Source: Thermoplasmataceae archaeon
GTDB taxonomy: Archaea; Thermoplasmatota; Thermoplasmata; Thermoplasmatales; Thermoplasmataceae
Length of the DNA: 64,000 bases
Direction of reading: 5' to 3'
Assembly: GCA_038729425.1 (NCBI GenBank)
Contig: JAVYSB010000001.1
Coordinates: 245,663 to 309,662, forward strand
Shown: positions 9,674 through 17,122 of the stretch, in pieces
How the letters are laid out: every line of letters begins with the position of its first letter
Numbering within the stretch: position 1 is the stretch's first letter
Notes under the pieces: generated by a model
Database searches by the model: none
What the model saw: only the letters and a program-made list of their open reading frames with translations
What the model was told of the DNA's origin: nothing
Made by a program: the position numbers and the translations under genes

Positions 9674-10182
9674 CAGTGCTCCACCGCCATTTCCTCTTTC
9701 TCGGATTCCTCTGTTTTCATGATCTTTGACGCATACTGTATGGATTCCACTATACTCTGGTATCCAGTGCATCTGCAGAGGTTTCCTGACAGGCCCCGGC
9801 GTATCTCTTCCTCCGTTGGGTTCCTGTTCCGCTTCAGAAGCCAAAACGACGTCATTATCATTCCCGATGTGCAGTACCCGCATTGAAGACCGTGTTTCTC
9901 GAGGAATGCTTCCTGTATCGGATGAAGTTTGCCATTCTTTGAGATACCTTCTATGGTTGTCACTTCCTTTCCACTAGCCTGCACGGCGAGAGTGGTGCAA
10001 GACTTGACTGCTTTCCCATCAACGAGTACTGTACATGCCCCGCAGTTTGTCGTGTCGCATCCCACATGTGTACCGGTAAGACCAAGATCTTCCCGCAGGA
10101 AGTGTACAAGCAGTTTTCTTGGTTCAACTTCCGATTCAACGTTCTCTCCGTTCACTTTCGTTTTAATCTTTACATTATCCAT
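9673..10182 (-). CDS. Molybdenum hydroxylase small subunit, 2x[2Fe-2S]
   Basis: A 169-residue iron-sulfur subunit. The plant-type [2Fe-2S] ligands are C42, C47, C50 and C62 ([12 protein letters not shown]), and the second cluster ligands are C101, C104, C136 and C138 (CGYC and CRCTG). It passes electrons from the molybdenum centre to the FAD subunit. The start follows the medium-subunit stop directly; GGAGGAGAA just upstream is a good Shine-Dalgarno. The C-terminal acidic tail (EESEKEEM) is a small extension. Confidence 0.95.
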   Translation of the reverse strand: MDNVKIKTKVNGENVESEVEPRKLLVHFLREDLGLTGTHVGCDTTNCGACTVLVDGKAVKSCTTLAVQASGKEVTTIEGISKNGKLHPIQEAFLEKHGLQCGYCTSGMIMTSFWLLKRNRNPTEEEIRRGLSGNLCRCTGYQSIVESIQYASKIMKTEESEKEEMAVEH

Positions 10183-11055
10183 CTAATTCTCCTCCGACCT
10201 TTCTGCTGCAACGAGAATTGCTTCTGCAGTTATCTTCTCAAGCACCTTTTTCTTGAATTCTGCCGTTCCATAGAAGTCAGAGGATGGTTCACATTCGGTC
10301 ACTGTTATGGCGGCTGCCTCCTTCGCGACCGCATCGTCTATCTTCCTGTCTTTCAGGTACTTTTCCGTCTTCAGCGCACGGCTAGGTTTCGGTCCGACCG
10401 AAGTAAGGCCAATGCCAGCTTTTTCCACCGTGCCATTGGCCCTCAAGTTGAGATATACCGCTATTGCAGCGACCGAAAAATCTCCAGCTGCCTTCTTGTT
10501 CTTAATGTAACACCCACCAGATCTCTTAACGGCCTTCGGAATGACAATTTCCGTCAATATCTCTCCATATTCAATAGCTGTAGTGAATGTATCCAGGAAA
10601 AAATTCTCTGCATTCACTTTCCTTTCTGACCTGTTACTGGCAAGAATGAAACTGGCACCCATGGCAAGCATAACGGCGGGAATGTCGTTAGAGGGGTCAC
10701 CGTGCGTTATGTTTCCACCAATGGTGCCACGGTTCCGTACCAGCGGGTCGGCAATTCCAGAAGCTGCATCACTGATAATCTGGTACTTTCCATGAATTAG
10801 GTCGCTGTCCTCTAGGTCCGCGATGGTTGTAAGCGATCCTATCCTTAGGTCGGATTGTGATTCTCTTATGTAATTCATGCCATCTATGCCGGATATGTCA
10901 ACGATATACGGAATGGACGTCAGCCTGAGTTTCAAAAGGGGTATCAGGCTTTGACCACCGGCCAAGATCTTGGCCTCGTCCTCGTGGCTGGAAAGAAACT
11001 CAAATGCTTCATCCAAGCTCATTGGTGCAATATAACTAAATGAAGATGGGTTCAT
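10183..11055 (-). CDS. Molybdenum hydroxylase medium subunit, FAD-binding
   Basis: A 290-residue FAD subunit of the CoxM/CutB type. The two flavin-binding motifs are AGGQSLIP (32-39) and TIGGNITHGD (111-120). CoxM C-terminal domain motifs such as KAAGDFSVAAIAVYL and GIGLTSVGPKPSRA follow. It is the first gene of the medium-small-large operon, an order common in archaea. About 210 bases with no gene lie between it and the divergent peptidase gene. Confidence 0.94.
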   Translation of the reverse strand: MNPSSFSYIAPMSLDEAFEFLSSHEDEAKILAGGQSLIPLLKLRLTSIPYIVDISGIDGMNYIRESQSDLRIGSLTTIADLEDSDLIHGKYQIISDAASGIADPLVRNRGTIGGNITHGDPSNDIPAVMLAMGASFILASNRSERKVNAENFFLDTFTTAIEYGEILTEIVIPKAVKRSGGCYIKNKKAAGDFSVAAIAVYLNLRANGTVEKAGIGLTSVGPKPSRALKTEKYLKDRKIDDAVAKEAAAITVTECEPSSDFYGTAEFKKKVLEKITAEAILVAAERSEEN

Positions 11056-11268
11056 GACAGACCAATTAAATCCCGTATATAAGAAATTTGATAGGCGAGG
11101 GCAATTATTAGGATACGCGGAATAAATTCAACTGGCATGTTAGCAGGTGGGTGCTCTGCCGGCCAGAGATGCGCGGAGTTGAACGGAAGCACCATACTCT
11201 CTTTTTCTTGCTGTTAGGCAAAATATACGATCTCTTAAATTCAGTAGCCGAATACACCGGAGGAGATT

Positions 11269-12336
11269 ATGGTAGCGACCTCAGAATTCGCTGAAAGATT
11301 GAAAAAGCTCCAGAAAATGGTCGATGGAAATATTTTGCTTACATCAAGCAAGAACATATTCTATTTCTCTGGCTTCATTGCCGAAGGCTTCGAGAGGTTG
11401 ATCGCCCTTGTGGTGGATGAGAGTGGCCCCGTGCTTATCGTGCCGGCGCTGCACAAGGATGAGGCGTCTGAACTAGAAAGTGGAATTGATGTGGTCTCGT
11501 GGGATGATTCTCAGAACCCTGTGGAAATTCTTCTTTCATACCTGCGCGGTTCAAGATATACTCATGTTGAAGGGGATCTTAAGGCTGGTCTTTATGTCGG
11601 CATACCCGGGACCAAAAAATTTCTTGATCAGGAAGTCGAATCGCTGAGGTCCGTGAAGAGTGAGGGTGAAATCGCTTCAATGAAGAAAGCTGCTGAAATC
11701 GCGGAAAAATCATTCGAGCAGACCATCCAGAACCTGAAGGAGGGGATTACCGAGCAGCATGTCGCCTCCATTCTTGAACAGGCATTCAGGGAGAACGGAT
11801 CTCAATCTCCGGCCTTTCAAGCTATAGTTTCCTTTGGAGCTAATGGTGCTGATCCGCATCACTTACCTAATAATACACGCCTCAAACGTGGAGAGGGGGC
11901 TGTGATTGATTTTGGTTGCGTTTATGATCATTACTGTTCCGACACCACCCGTACCGTCTTTTTTGGCAAGCCTTCACCAGAATTTGAAAGAATTTACAAT
12001 ATTGTATTGGAAGCACAGGAGACGGGTTGCTCTTCACTAAAACCGGGTAAAACCGGTGCACAAATCGATGGAATTGTACGCGAAATAATCACCAGGGCGG
12101 GTTATGGTGAGAGATTCATACACCGTACGGGACATGGGATTGGCCTCGATGTCCACGAGAGCCCATACGTTGATCAGAAAAATAAAATCGGGTTTCAACC
12201 GGGCAATTGCGTCACAATTGAGCCTGGGATATACATCACAGGGAAATTCGGTATCAGAATAGAAGATTTTCTGTTAGTCAAGAACAACGGATCTAGAAAT
12301 TTCAATGACCTTTCCAAAGAACTGACGACCATCTGA
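11269..12336 (+). CDS. pepQ: M24 aminopeptidase P / Xaa-Pro dipeptidase
   Basis: A 355-residue M24 metallopeptidase. The N-terminal creatinase-like domain spans residues 1-125. The C-terminal pita-bread domain has all five metal ligands: D and D in VIDFGCVYDHYCSDTTRTV, H in HRTGHGIGLDVHE, E in TIEPGIY, and E in GIRIEDFLLV. The enzyme releases N-terminal residues next to proline in the cytoplasm. CCGGAGGAGATT just before the ATG is a good ribosome binding site. It is a stand-alone gene. Confidence 0.92.
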   Translation: MVATSEFAERLKKLQKMVDGNILLTSSKNIFYFSGFIAEGFERLIALVVDESGPVLIVPALHKDEASELESGIDVVSWDDSQNPVEILLSYLRGSRYTHVEGDLKAGLYVGIPGTKKFLDQEVESLRSVKSEGEIASMKKAAEIAEKSFEQTIQNLKEGITEQHVASILEQAFRENGSQSPAFQAIVSFGANGADPHHLPNNTRLKRGEGAVIDFGCVYDHYCSDTTRTVFFGKPSPEFERIYNIVLEAQETGCSSLKPGKTGAQIDGIVREIITRAGYGERFIHRTGHGIGLDVHESPYVDQKNKIGFQPGNCVTIEPGIYITGKFGIRIEDFLLVKNNGSRNFNDLSKELTTI

Positions 12337-12509
12337 GTACGAGTTAATATTCCTCCAGTATATGACTCATACCGCTCTGTAAAGCGAGGTTTGATAGGTC
12401 TGTGCGCTAGAACTGTTGAGAATCATTTCTGGGCCTGGCTAATATTGGATAAGTAATACCACAATCAAATTAATAGATAATCTTTTATAGGCCCATCTAT
12501 TATTTATAT

Positions 12510-12650
12510 GTGGTAAGCGAGAAACCTTACTACTGCAGCATATGTGGGGAAATTAGATACTCCTCGGCCATTCCTAACAGACCAGGATGCCAGGAAGATC
12601 ATGGAGACCACCTCTGGAAGGAATCTAAAAACGAAATGTCGCCAGAGTAA
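12510..12650 (+). CDS. Small zinc-finger-like protein (46 aa)
   Basis: A 46-residue frame starting with GTG. The sequence contains YYCSICGE (C9, C12), a third Cys in PGCQEDHGDH (C27) and two histidines (H31, H34), which together could form one zinc site. CTTTTATAGG about 26 bases upstream of the GTG fits a leaderless archaeal promoter. The protein is too short for a usual gene caller. I do not recognise a family. The compact Cys/His pattern and promoter are the support; the surrounding DNA is decayed, so it could also be a relic. Confidence 0.45.
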   Translation: MVSEKPYYCSICGEIRYSSAIPNRPGCQEDHGDHLWKESKNEMSPE

Positions 12651-12704
12651 ATATGAGCTCCTCCCGTGTGTTTCAGGCTATGACTGGATCCATTGAGCCA
12701 ACGT

Positions 12705-12932
12705 TTAGCAGAAGCAACTATGAAGCGAAATATTGTTTAATTTGTACTCGAGAACTAACAGATTCCAGTCAGCGCTAATGCTATTCTTGGTTTTGTCCTT
12801 TGACAGGATAATGGGAACTTGTTTTTCTAGGAATGCCTTTTTCGCCTTCTTCATAATCACTTCGGCGTCGGGAAGTTTTGTCTCGGCAAGTTCTACTAAC
12901 CGCTCTCCGTTAAATTTATTTTTAACTATCAT
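12705..12932 (-). CDS. Small hypothetical protein, possibly a gene fragment
   Basis: A 75-residue frame with protein-like composition (ERLVELAETKLPDAEVIMKK, then a short beta-like end). The frame is open for 17 more codons upstream without a start codon, including a hydrophobic LTYIFSSAIAAM, which hints that the present ATG lies inside what was a longer protein. The antisense frame over the same bases is also open but has a less natural composition. No family recognised and no operon partner. The neighbourhood is rich in broken frames. Confidence 0.3.
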   Translation of the reverse strand: MIVKNKFNGERLVELAETKLPDAEVIMKKAKKAFLEKQVPIILSKDKTKNSISADWNLLVLEYKLNNISLHSCFC

Positions 12933-13141
12933 CGCCGCGATAGCGCTGCTGAAGATATAAGTTAAATGGTTAAGCCCTTTTTCTTAGCGTAGTACAATGT
13001 CTTGACGGTCGATAAAACATTATCTTCATTCCATTACTTGTCGATTGGATATTATAAAAAAGTTGCAAGGCTTTCCTTTAAATTTCCATTACGGCTTTTA
13101 TTTGTTGATACTTGACTTCCTGAATAGGCTGGTAAACATGA

Positions 13142-13351
13142 CAAGATCTCTTGAGAAAAAGCCTTAGAGGAGTGGAACATAATGAGTTTTCAAATCATTT
13201 TATCTGTAAGACCATGCATGGAAATGCAGAACGCAACACTGACTTAACTCAAGTACTCGATATACCATCTTAGGATTTCAAAGCAATCTGGGAAAGTCAG
13301 GTGAACCCCCTAAAGGATGAAAAGCAAAAACTGCAGAGATTAAGAGTTTAA
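13142..13351 (+). pseudogene. Decayed reading frame, unidentified
   Basis: Within a 700-base stretch (about 12960-13685) that has no intact gene, this frame reads as protein-like sequence (KTMHGNAERNTDLTQVLDIP, then DFKAIWESQVNPLKDEKQ) interrupted by a TAG at 13271-13273. Another frame supplies a plausible amino-terminal part (ATG at 13138, then ALEEWNIMSFQ), suggesting frameshifts. Lysine- and glutamine-rich composition resembles transposase debris, but I recognise no family. The remainder of the stretch shows nothing further. Confidence 0.25.
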
Positions 13352-13703
13352 GCCAAAACATCTTCGCCTGACCACAGTCGTCAGAAAGACGATCAATGAA
13401 AATCATGAATGTAGTCAGGGGTATTAGAAATAATATTGGCAGTACAGAAACTTGATAAAAGTCAAGGCAGAAAGATTCATCAATCTTCGACGCCTAGAAA
13501 ACTATGGCGCTGGGTATAAAAGATTCCAGAAAATCTGGTAACAATGGGTACAGGAAAATAAAACACCTTTCCGCGGTGATATATCGTCCATGAATGGATA
13601 ACATTGCGGCAAAGCTAAGTTTTTAAATCTTTAGCATACGCAGATTTATCGTGATTTTACTTGAGGCACGAAAGCTAACACTTATATGTCAGGCGCAGTT
13701 TTA

Positions 13704-13733
13704 ATCGTATATTACGATATACTAATATTAGTA
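13704..13733 (+). promoter_or_regulatory. Twin palindromes in the ferredoxin-pair promoter (candidate operator)
   Basis: Two perfect inverted repeats lie directly before the ATG at 13738: ATCGTA-tat-TACGAT (13704-13718) and TACTAATATTAGTA (13720-13733). They cover the region where the TATA box and transcription start should be, so a bound regulator would block transcription. CTAATATT also occurs just before the DsrE gene, and TACTAATA before the DsrE2 gene near 24.49 kb. The ArsR-type regulator at 15.7 kb is a candidate ligand; this is inference. Confidence 0.5.
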
Positions 13734-13737
13734 ATTA

Positions 13738-14099
13738 TGGATGATAAAGGAATGTGGCACGGAGTTGATAGAACGCTTCTCCAGTGGTACCCGACTATAG
13801 ATGATCAAAAGTGCAACAACTGTGGAATGTGTTTATTGACTTGCGGAAACGATGTCTTACGGTGGAACAAAATAGGGGAAAAACCGATAGTGCAAAATCC
13901 AGGAAAATGCGTCGTCGGGTGCACGACGTGCGGAAAGCTGTGCCCAGAGAACGCAATCAGTTTTCCTTCGGATCCGAAACAGTTCGTCAGAGAAGTTATC
14001 CTGAAATACAAGATTTTTCCACGAGTTAAGCAGGAACTTAACGCAAGAATCCAAAAGTTTCCAGATCATTCAGTTCATTTGAAGGTGATCAAAAAATGA
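13738..14099 (+). CDS. 2x[4Fe-4S] ferredoxin-like protein
   Basis: A 120-residue protein from the ATG that follows the palindromic promoter; an open frame continues upstream but crosses that promoter. Two cluster motifs are present: C26-x2-C29-x2-C32-x3-C36 and C58-x3-C62-x2-C65-x3-C69. The second has an extra residue in the first spacing (CVVGC). WHGVDR near the start and a basic C-terminal helix are shared with the next gene. It probably carries electrons for a redox system. It overlaps the following ferredoxin by 4 bases (ATGA), so the two are co-expressed and perhaps form a complex. Confidence 0.87.
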
Positions 14100-14452
14100 G
14101 TGAAGTTGCTGTGCTTAACCCTTTTGCCATATGGCATGGTGTCCCCAGGTCTGGTATTCATTGGGAACCAAGCATTGACGTAGACAGGTGCACTGGCTGC
14201 GGTCTGTGCGTTGTTACCTGTGGAGAAAAGAGAAACGTTTTCGGATACGATTTTGAGAGAAAAAAGGCTGTGGTTATGTATCCTGAAAACTGCATGGTTG
14301 GGTGCAACAATTGTACCGTGAGTTGCCTATGGGGTGCCATAACACATCCTGATGTTTCGGAGGTAAGGGAGCTGTCAAAGAAACTTCCAATGGATTTATT
14401 GAAGAAAGAACTTAATAAAAAACTGGAGGCTAATCCGGGACTTCTTGCCTGA
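14096..14452 (+). CDS. 2x[4Fe-4S] ferredoxin-like protein, paralogue of the preceding gene
   Basis: A 118-residue protein with the same layout as its upstream neighbour: a WHGVPR segment, then C32-x2-C35-x2-C38-x3-C42 and C66-x3-C70-x2-C73-x3-C77, and a C-terminal basic helix. The two proteins look like a tandem duplication that diverged. Such pairs accompany persulfide or heterodisulfide-type redox modules in Thermoplasmata (general knowledge); the DsrE and FmdE-like genes downstream fit that, but the electron donor and acceptor are unknown. Confidence 0.87.
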   Translation: MSEVAVLNPFAIWHGVPRSGIHWEPSIDVDRCTGCGLCVVTCGEKRNVFGYDFERKKAVVMYPENCMVGCNNCTVSCLWGAITHPDVSEVRELSKKLPMDLLKKELNKKLEANPGLLA

Positions 14453-14490
14453 CCTATGGGTTATCTGGGAAAAATAATCAACGAAACGCA

Positions 14491-14515
14491 TACCCATTTT
14501 TTTCAAACATGGGTA
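14491..14515 (+). terminator. Hairpin after the ferredoxin pair
   Basis: TACCCAT (14491-14497) and ATGGGTA (14509-14515) form a 7-bp stem with an 11-base loop that includes a run of six T. It lies about 40 bases after the second ferredoxin stop and may mark the transcript end. Intrinsic termination in archaea relies mainly on T tracts, so the stem may be incidental. Confidence 0.35.
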
Positions 14516-14550
14516 CATAGCAAGACGAGAAGTGCTTTTTTTATATTTTA

Positions 14551-14568
14551 ATTGATTTAAAAATCAAT
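14551..14568. repeat. AT-rich 18-bp inverted repeat
   Basis: ATTGATTT-aa-AAATCAAT is a perfect 8+8 inverted repeat inside a very AT-rich stretch between the ferredoxin pair and the DsrE gene. It lies about 140 bases before the DsrE start, too far for a core promoter. It could be an upstream operator, or simply the product of AT richness. Confidence 0.4.
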
Positions 14569-14710
14569 ATTTTAAAATAAGACCGGTAGGGATATTCTCA
14601 TTTTATTCTTTGAGAGAAATTCTTATGCGATTCCATTTCTATTTACATTGTTGTTGAGGTTGACCGATAGCATTAATTAGTATATTCTAATATTCTGGCC
14701 AGGTACAATA

Positions 14711-15070
14711 ATGGCTGGTAAAATAGCAATTGTAATAAATTCAGGGTTGGATCAGCGCGCAAAGGTTATGTCTGGCCTGCATGTGGCTAAGCGGATACAT
14801 GATGCTAGGGAGGAGAATAATATTGAAAACGTCGAAGTTTTCCTTTTCACGGGCGGAGTAAGAGCAATGGAATCCGGCAAGGACAATAGCGAGATATTAG
14901 AAGCAATTAAGGGACTTCGGGAAGCGGGAATCACGCTGGAAGCTTGCTCAAACCAAGTTAGAAATTGGAACTTGGAGGATATTTTCTCTAAAAATGGCAT
15001 AAATCTTGAATTTGCGAGGGACGCATTTTCAAGGTACGCAGTAGAGGGATATACCGTAATTTCATTTTAA
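14711..15070 (+). CDS. DsrE-family protein
   Basis: A 119-residue DsrE/DsrF-like protein. It starts KIAIVINSGLDQRAKVMSGLHVAKRI, followed by VEVFLFTGGVRAM and the helix-strand ending VEGYTVISF, all as in small DsrE folds. One cysteine (C78 by count, in LEACSNQVR) sits where other members carry a sulfur-binding Cys. DsrE-type proteins bind or transfer persulfide sulfur in the cytoplasm. The FmdE-like and ArsR genes follow with short gaps, so it is likely the first gene of a three-gene transcript. The promoter contains CTAATATT, shared with the ferredoxin promoter. Confidence 0.83.
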   Translation: MAGKIAIVINSGLDQRAKVMSGLHVAKRIHDAREENNIENVEVFLFTGGVRAMESGKDNSEILEAIKGLREAGITLEACSNQVRNWNLEDIFSKNGINLEFARDAFSRYAVEGYTVISF

Positions 15071-15095
15071 AGGCACATAATAGAAGGTAAACTAA

Positions 15096-15704
15096 TTGAA
15101 AGATGGAAATCTTCCAGTATTTCGAGTGCTTGATACTGAATCCAGCCATGGAAGGTACTCTCGTAAATACAAGGAGATAAGGTTTGTTGATCTGGTGAAA
15201 TTCCATGGACATGCGTGCGATGGACTTTACAGGGGCAGTTATGCTCTTTCAGTGGCATTTGATGCACTCTTCCCAAATGGAATAATTGACCGAACAGACC
15301 TTAGGGCAGTATCTAGAAACAGTCCTTGTCTCGGCGACGCTGCCACTTATCTTACAGGAGCACGCATTCGTTTTGGAACCCAGAATGTGAAGAATACGCC
15401 AGGTGTGTGGTATATAATCCAGCGTATATCTACCGGTGAGGCTGTAAAAGTATCCGAAGAAAGCGGATTTTTTCCTGGTGAGATCTTAAATATGGAGGCT
15501 ACTCTTCTTTCAACGCCGGCAGATCGGCTCGCGAAGGGAGTTAATCAACTGAGAAAAATGCAGGAAAAATGGGTAAAAAATGTACTCTTAACCACTAAAC
15601 CTCACGAACATTATTACGTGACGGCCATAGATTATATGTGGGAAGAAGTACAGTTTAATAATAAGGGGATTCGCACTGACATTATATTTAAGGACGTGTT
15701 ATAA
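15096..15704 (+). CDS. FmdE-like protein (COG2191)
   Basis: A 202-residue protein related to subunit E of formylmethanofuran dehydrogenase. The HGHACDGLYRG motif (H37, H39, C41) is the family's metal-binding loop, and SPCLGDAATYLTGARIRFG is the second conserved block. The C-terminal zinc-ribbon found in some homologues is absent. FmdE homologues occur in many non-methanogens, where they may bind zinc or molybdopterin; the function here is unknown. The start is TTG with AGAAGGTAA about 8 bases upstream, which acts as a ribosome binding site. Confidence 0.75.
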   Translation: MKDGNLPVFRVLDTESSHGRYSRKYKEIRFVDLVKFHGHACDGLYRGSYALSVAFDALFPNGIIDRTDLRAVSRNSPCLGDAATYLTGARIRFGTQNVKNTPGVWYIIQRISTGEAVKVSEESGFFPGEILNMEATLLSTPADRLAKGVNQLRKMQEKWVKNVLLTTKPHEHYYVTAIDYMWEEVQFNNKGIRTDIIFKDVL

Positions 15705-15708
15705 TACT

Positions 15709-16056
15709 ATGACGCAGACATTGAAAGAACAAAGCATAGAATCAGTTGCCGGAATTATGAAGGCTATGGGAGATAAAAATCGTCTTCATATTCTTTCACT
15801 TTTGAGGGAGAGAGAACTCTGTGTATGCGAGCTCACTAACATATGCCATCTCTCACAATCTAATGTTTCCCAGCATCTTGCTAAGCTGAAGTCGAATGGG
15901 CTCGTAAAGGAAAGAAGAAACGCTCAATGGGTATACTACTCACTCTGTGATGACAGATTCCCGTTAATTGTTGAAATTCTTAAGCTTCTCCCAGAAACCG
16001 CAGAAGACCTTTCAAAACTAGAGAATTCAAGAAATCATCCGGCGTGCAGTCTATAA
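15709..16056 (+). CDS. ArsR/SmtB-family regulator
   Basis: A 115-residue winged-helix regulator. RLHILSLLRERELCVCEL contains the ArsR-type metal site ELCVCEL with C38 and C40, followed by the recognition helix LSQSNVSQHLAKLKSNGLV. Additional cysteines (C46, and near the C terminus) could complete the site. The family represses its own operon until arsenite, another metal, or in some cases persulfide binds. It starts 4 bases after the FmdE-like stop, so it probably controls the DsrE operon and possibly the ferredoxin pair. The inducer is not evident. Confidence 0.92.
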   Translation: MTQTLKEQSIESVAGIMKAMGDKNRLHILSLLRERELCVCELTNICHLSQSNVSQHLAKLKSNGLVKERRNAQWVYYSLCDDRFPLIVEILKLLPETAEDLSKLENSRNHPACSL

Positions 16057-16200
16057 AAATTATAGAACGGTATTAGGTTTCAATCGAGTTTCCTTGCCTT
16101 AGTGCTTTCCTTTCTTCTCAAGCCCCTTGATCATATTTATAGCAACTGAGAGACACACTTCAAATTCAAAGTCTTTTTACTCTCCTAGCAAGATGAATGT

Positions 16201-16413
16201 TTAATGGATCTTCGGATCCCAAAACAACTTTCCGGCCGTAATACCTTCAAGTAGTGATGCGATGCCTTCCACAACCTGTGCATCAGGAATCTTAGAAAGC
16301 ACTTCAAGAAGTGAGTTGAGCATTTTCGGATTCCCATTTAACATATAGTCTGCAAGTGCTCTTTTGTTTCCCTCTAGAAATAAGTCCCTTACATGCCAAC
16401 CCTCTCATTCCAT
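16201..16413 (-). pseudogene. Short frame with nonsense codon at position 3
   Basis: Reading from ATG at 16413 gives Met-Glu-TGA, then 67 uninterrupted codons (starting EGWHVRDLFLEGNKRALADY) ending in GKLFWDPKIH and TAA. No other ATG, GTG or TTG lies before the conserved-looking part, so the TGA probably destroyed a real gene. The pattern NPKMLNSLLEVLSKIPDAQ is loosely like the C-terminal part of the DUF1641 protein at 22.2 kb, but this is a weak impression. An AT-rich TATA element lies 25-35 bases upstream. Confidence 0.38.
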
Positions 16414-16437
16414 AAACGCTGAATTCCCATCCGCCGC

Positions 16438-16450
16438 TAATTAATTAATA
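16438..16450. promoter_or_regulatory. Symmetric TATA element between divergent small frames
   Basis: TAATTAATTAATA is nearly self-complementary. It lies about 30 bases before the ATG of the nonsense-interrupted minus-strand frame and about 15 bases before the ATG at 16460 on the plus strand, so it could drive transcription both ways. The plus-strand spacing is short for a standard archaeal promoter. Confidence 0.3.
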
Positions 16451-16459
16451 TCAAAGATC

Positions 16460-16672
16460 ATGAAACAAGTGACTTCCTCGAAAACTACGAAAACCTCGTT
16501 ACTATGCGTGCCACAAATTCACGCTGAGCTAGTTTCCGGCAATATTACGACCCGACAAATAGGCCTCTCCTATCACTATGCATCGAGACAAGATGTCTTG
16601 TACGTTCTAAGGAATGAAGAATCATGCGTGGAGTATATACAGAGCGCAAAAGAAAGTAGAAAATTGGCGTGA
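16460..16672 (+). CDS. Small hypothetical protein, possible HTH
   Basis: A 70-residue frame starting with ATG. HAELVSGNITTRQIGLSYHY has the spacing of a helix-turn-helix, but I recognise no family. The stop TGA overlaps the ATG of the next small frame (TGATG), which suggests translational coupling and supports the pair being real genes. The context is a decayed region, and both could be remnants of a mobile element. Confidence 0.3.
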   Translation: MKQVTSSKTTKTSLLCVPQIHAELVSGNITTRQIGLSYHYASRQDVLYVLRNEESCVEYIQSAKESRKLA

Positions 16673-16848
16673 TGTACGATTCTAGCATCATAGAGGAGAT
16701 CGTTGAGAAATCAAGGAATAATCTGGAGTTCATGCTTCGGAAAGGCCCATTATTGTCTGAAAAGAGGGCAAGAAAAAATATGACCGAAAATTCAACAACT
16801 GGTATATCAAAACAGCTTGAAGCCTTGCCTGGAATGCCAAAAAAATGA
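16672..16848 (+). CDS. Small hypothetical protein, coupled to the preceding frame
   Basis: A 58-residue, charged, mostly helical frame (IIEEIVEKSRNNLEFMLRKG, basic middle KRARKN). It begins inside the stop of the previous frame. No family recognised. The 270 bases that follow, up to tRNA-Glu, hold long open frames on both strands with unnatural composition and no clear gene. Confidence 0.27.
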   Translation: MYDSSIIEEIVEKSRNNLEFMLRKGPLLSEKRARKNMTENSTTGISKQLEALPGMPKK

Positions 16849-17122
16849 AAAATTTGGATATGGGAGTACGCAAATTATTGAGGAGATACTGGTGTTGCAG
16901 TGCTAAACCCAAGAAAGAAGCATCGTCTCCACATGACCACACACAAATACCTGAAGAAAATGCTGGAGCAGCATCATTCAGTATACTTTGTATTCGTGCG
17001 CCCCACCCATGAGTATCTGCCCTGCGCACTGGTACGCCCGCATCCATCCCAGGACGCAGCAATACAGGAGGCAAAGAAGGTGAAATTTTTTCTAGTGCAT
17101 AATCCAGCGGGAATGGAGCTGA

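Noticed and set aside
9726..10629. Several plus-strand frames over the molybdenum-hydroxylase operon
   Set aside because: They are antisense to well-supported enzyme subunits and show no domain.
6383..11055. Annotation as carbon monoxide dehydrogenase
   Set aside because: The large subunit lacks the Cys-containing loop of true CO dehydrogenases.
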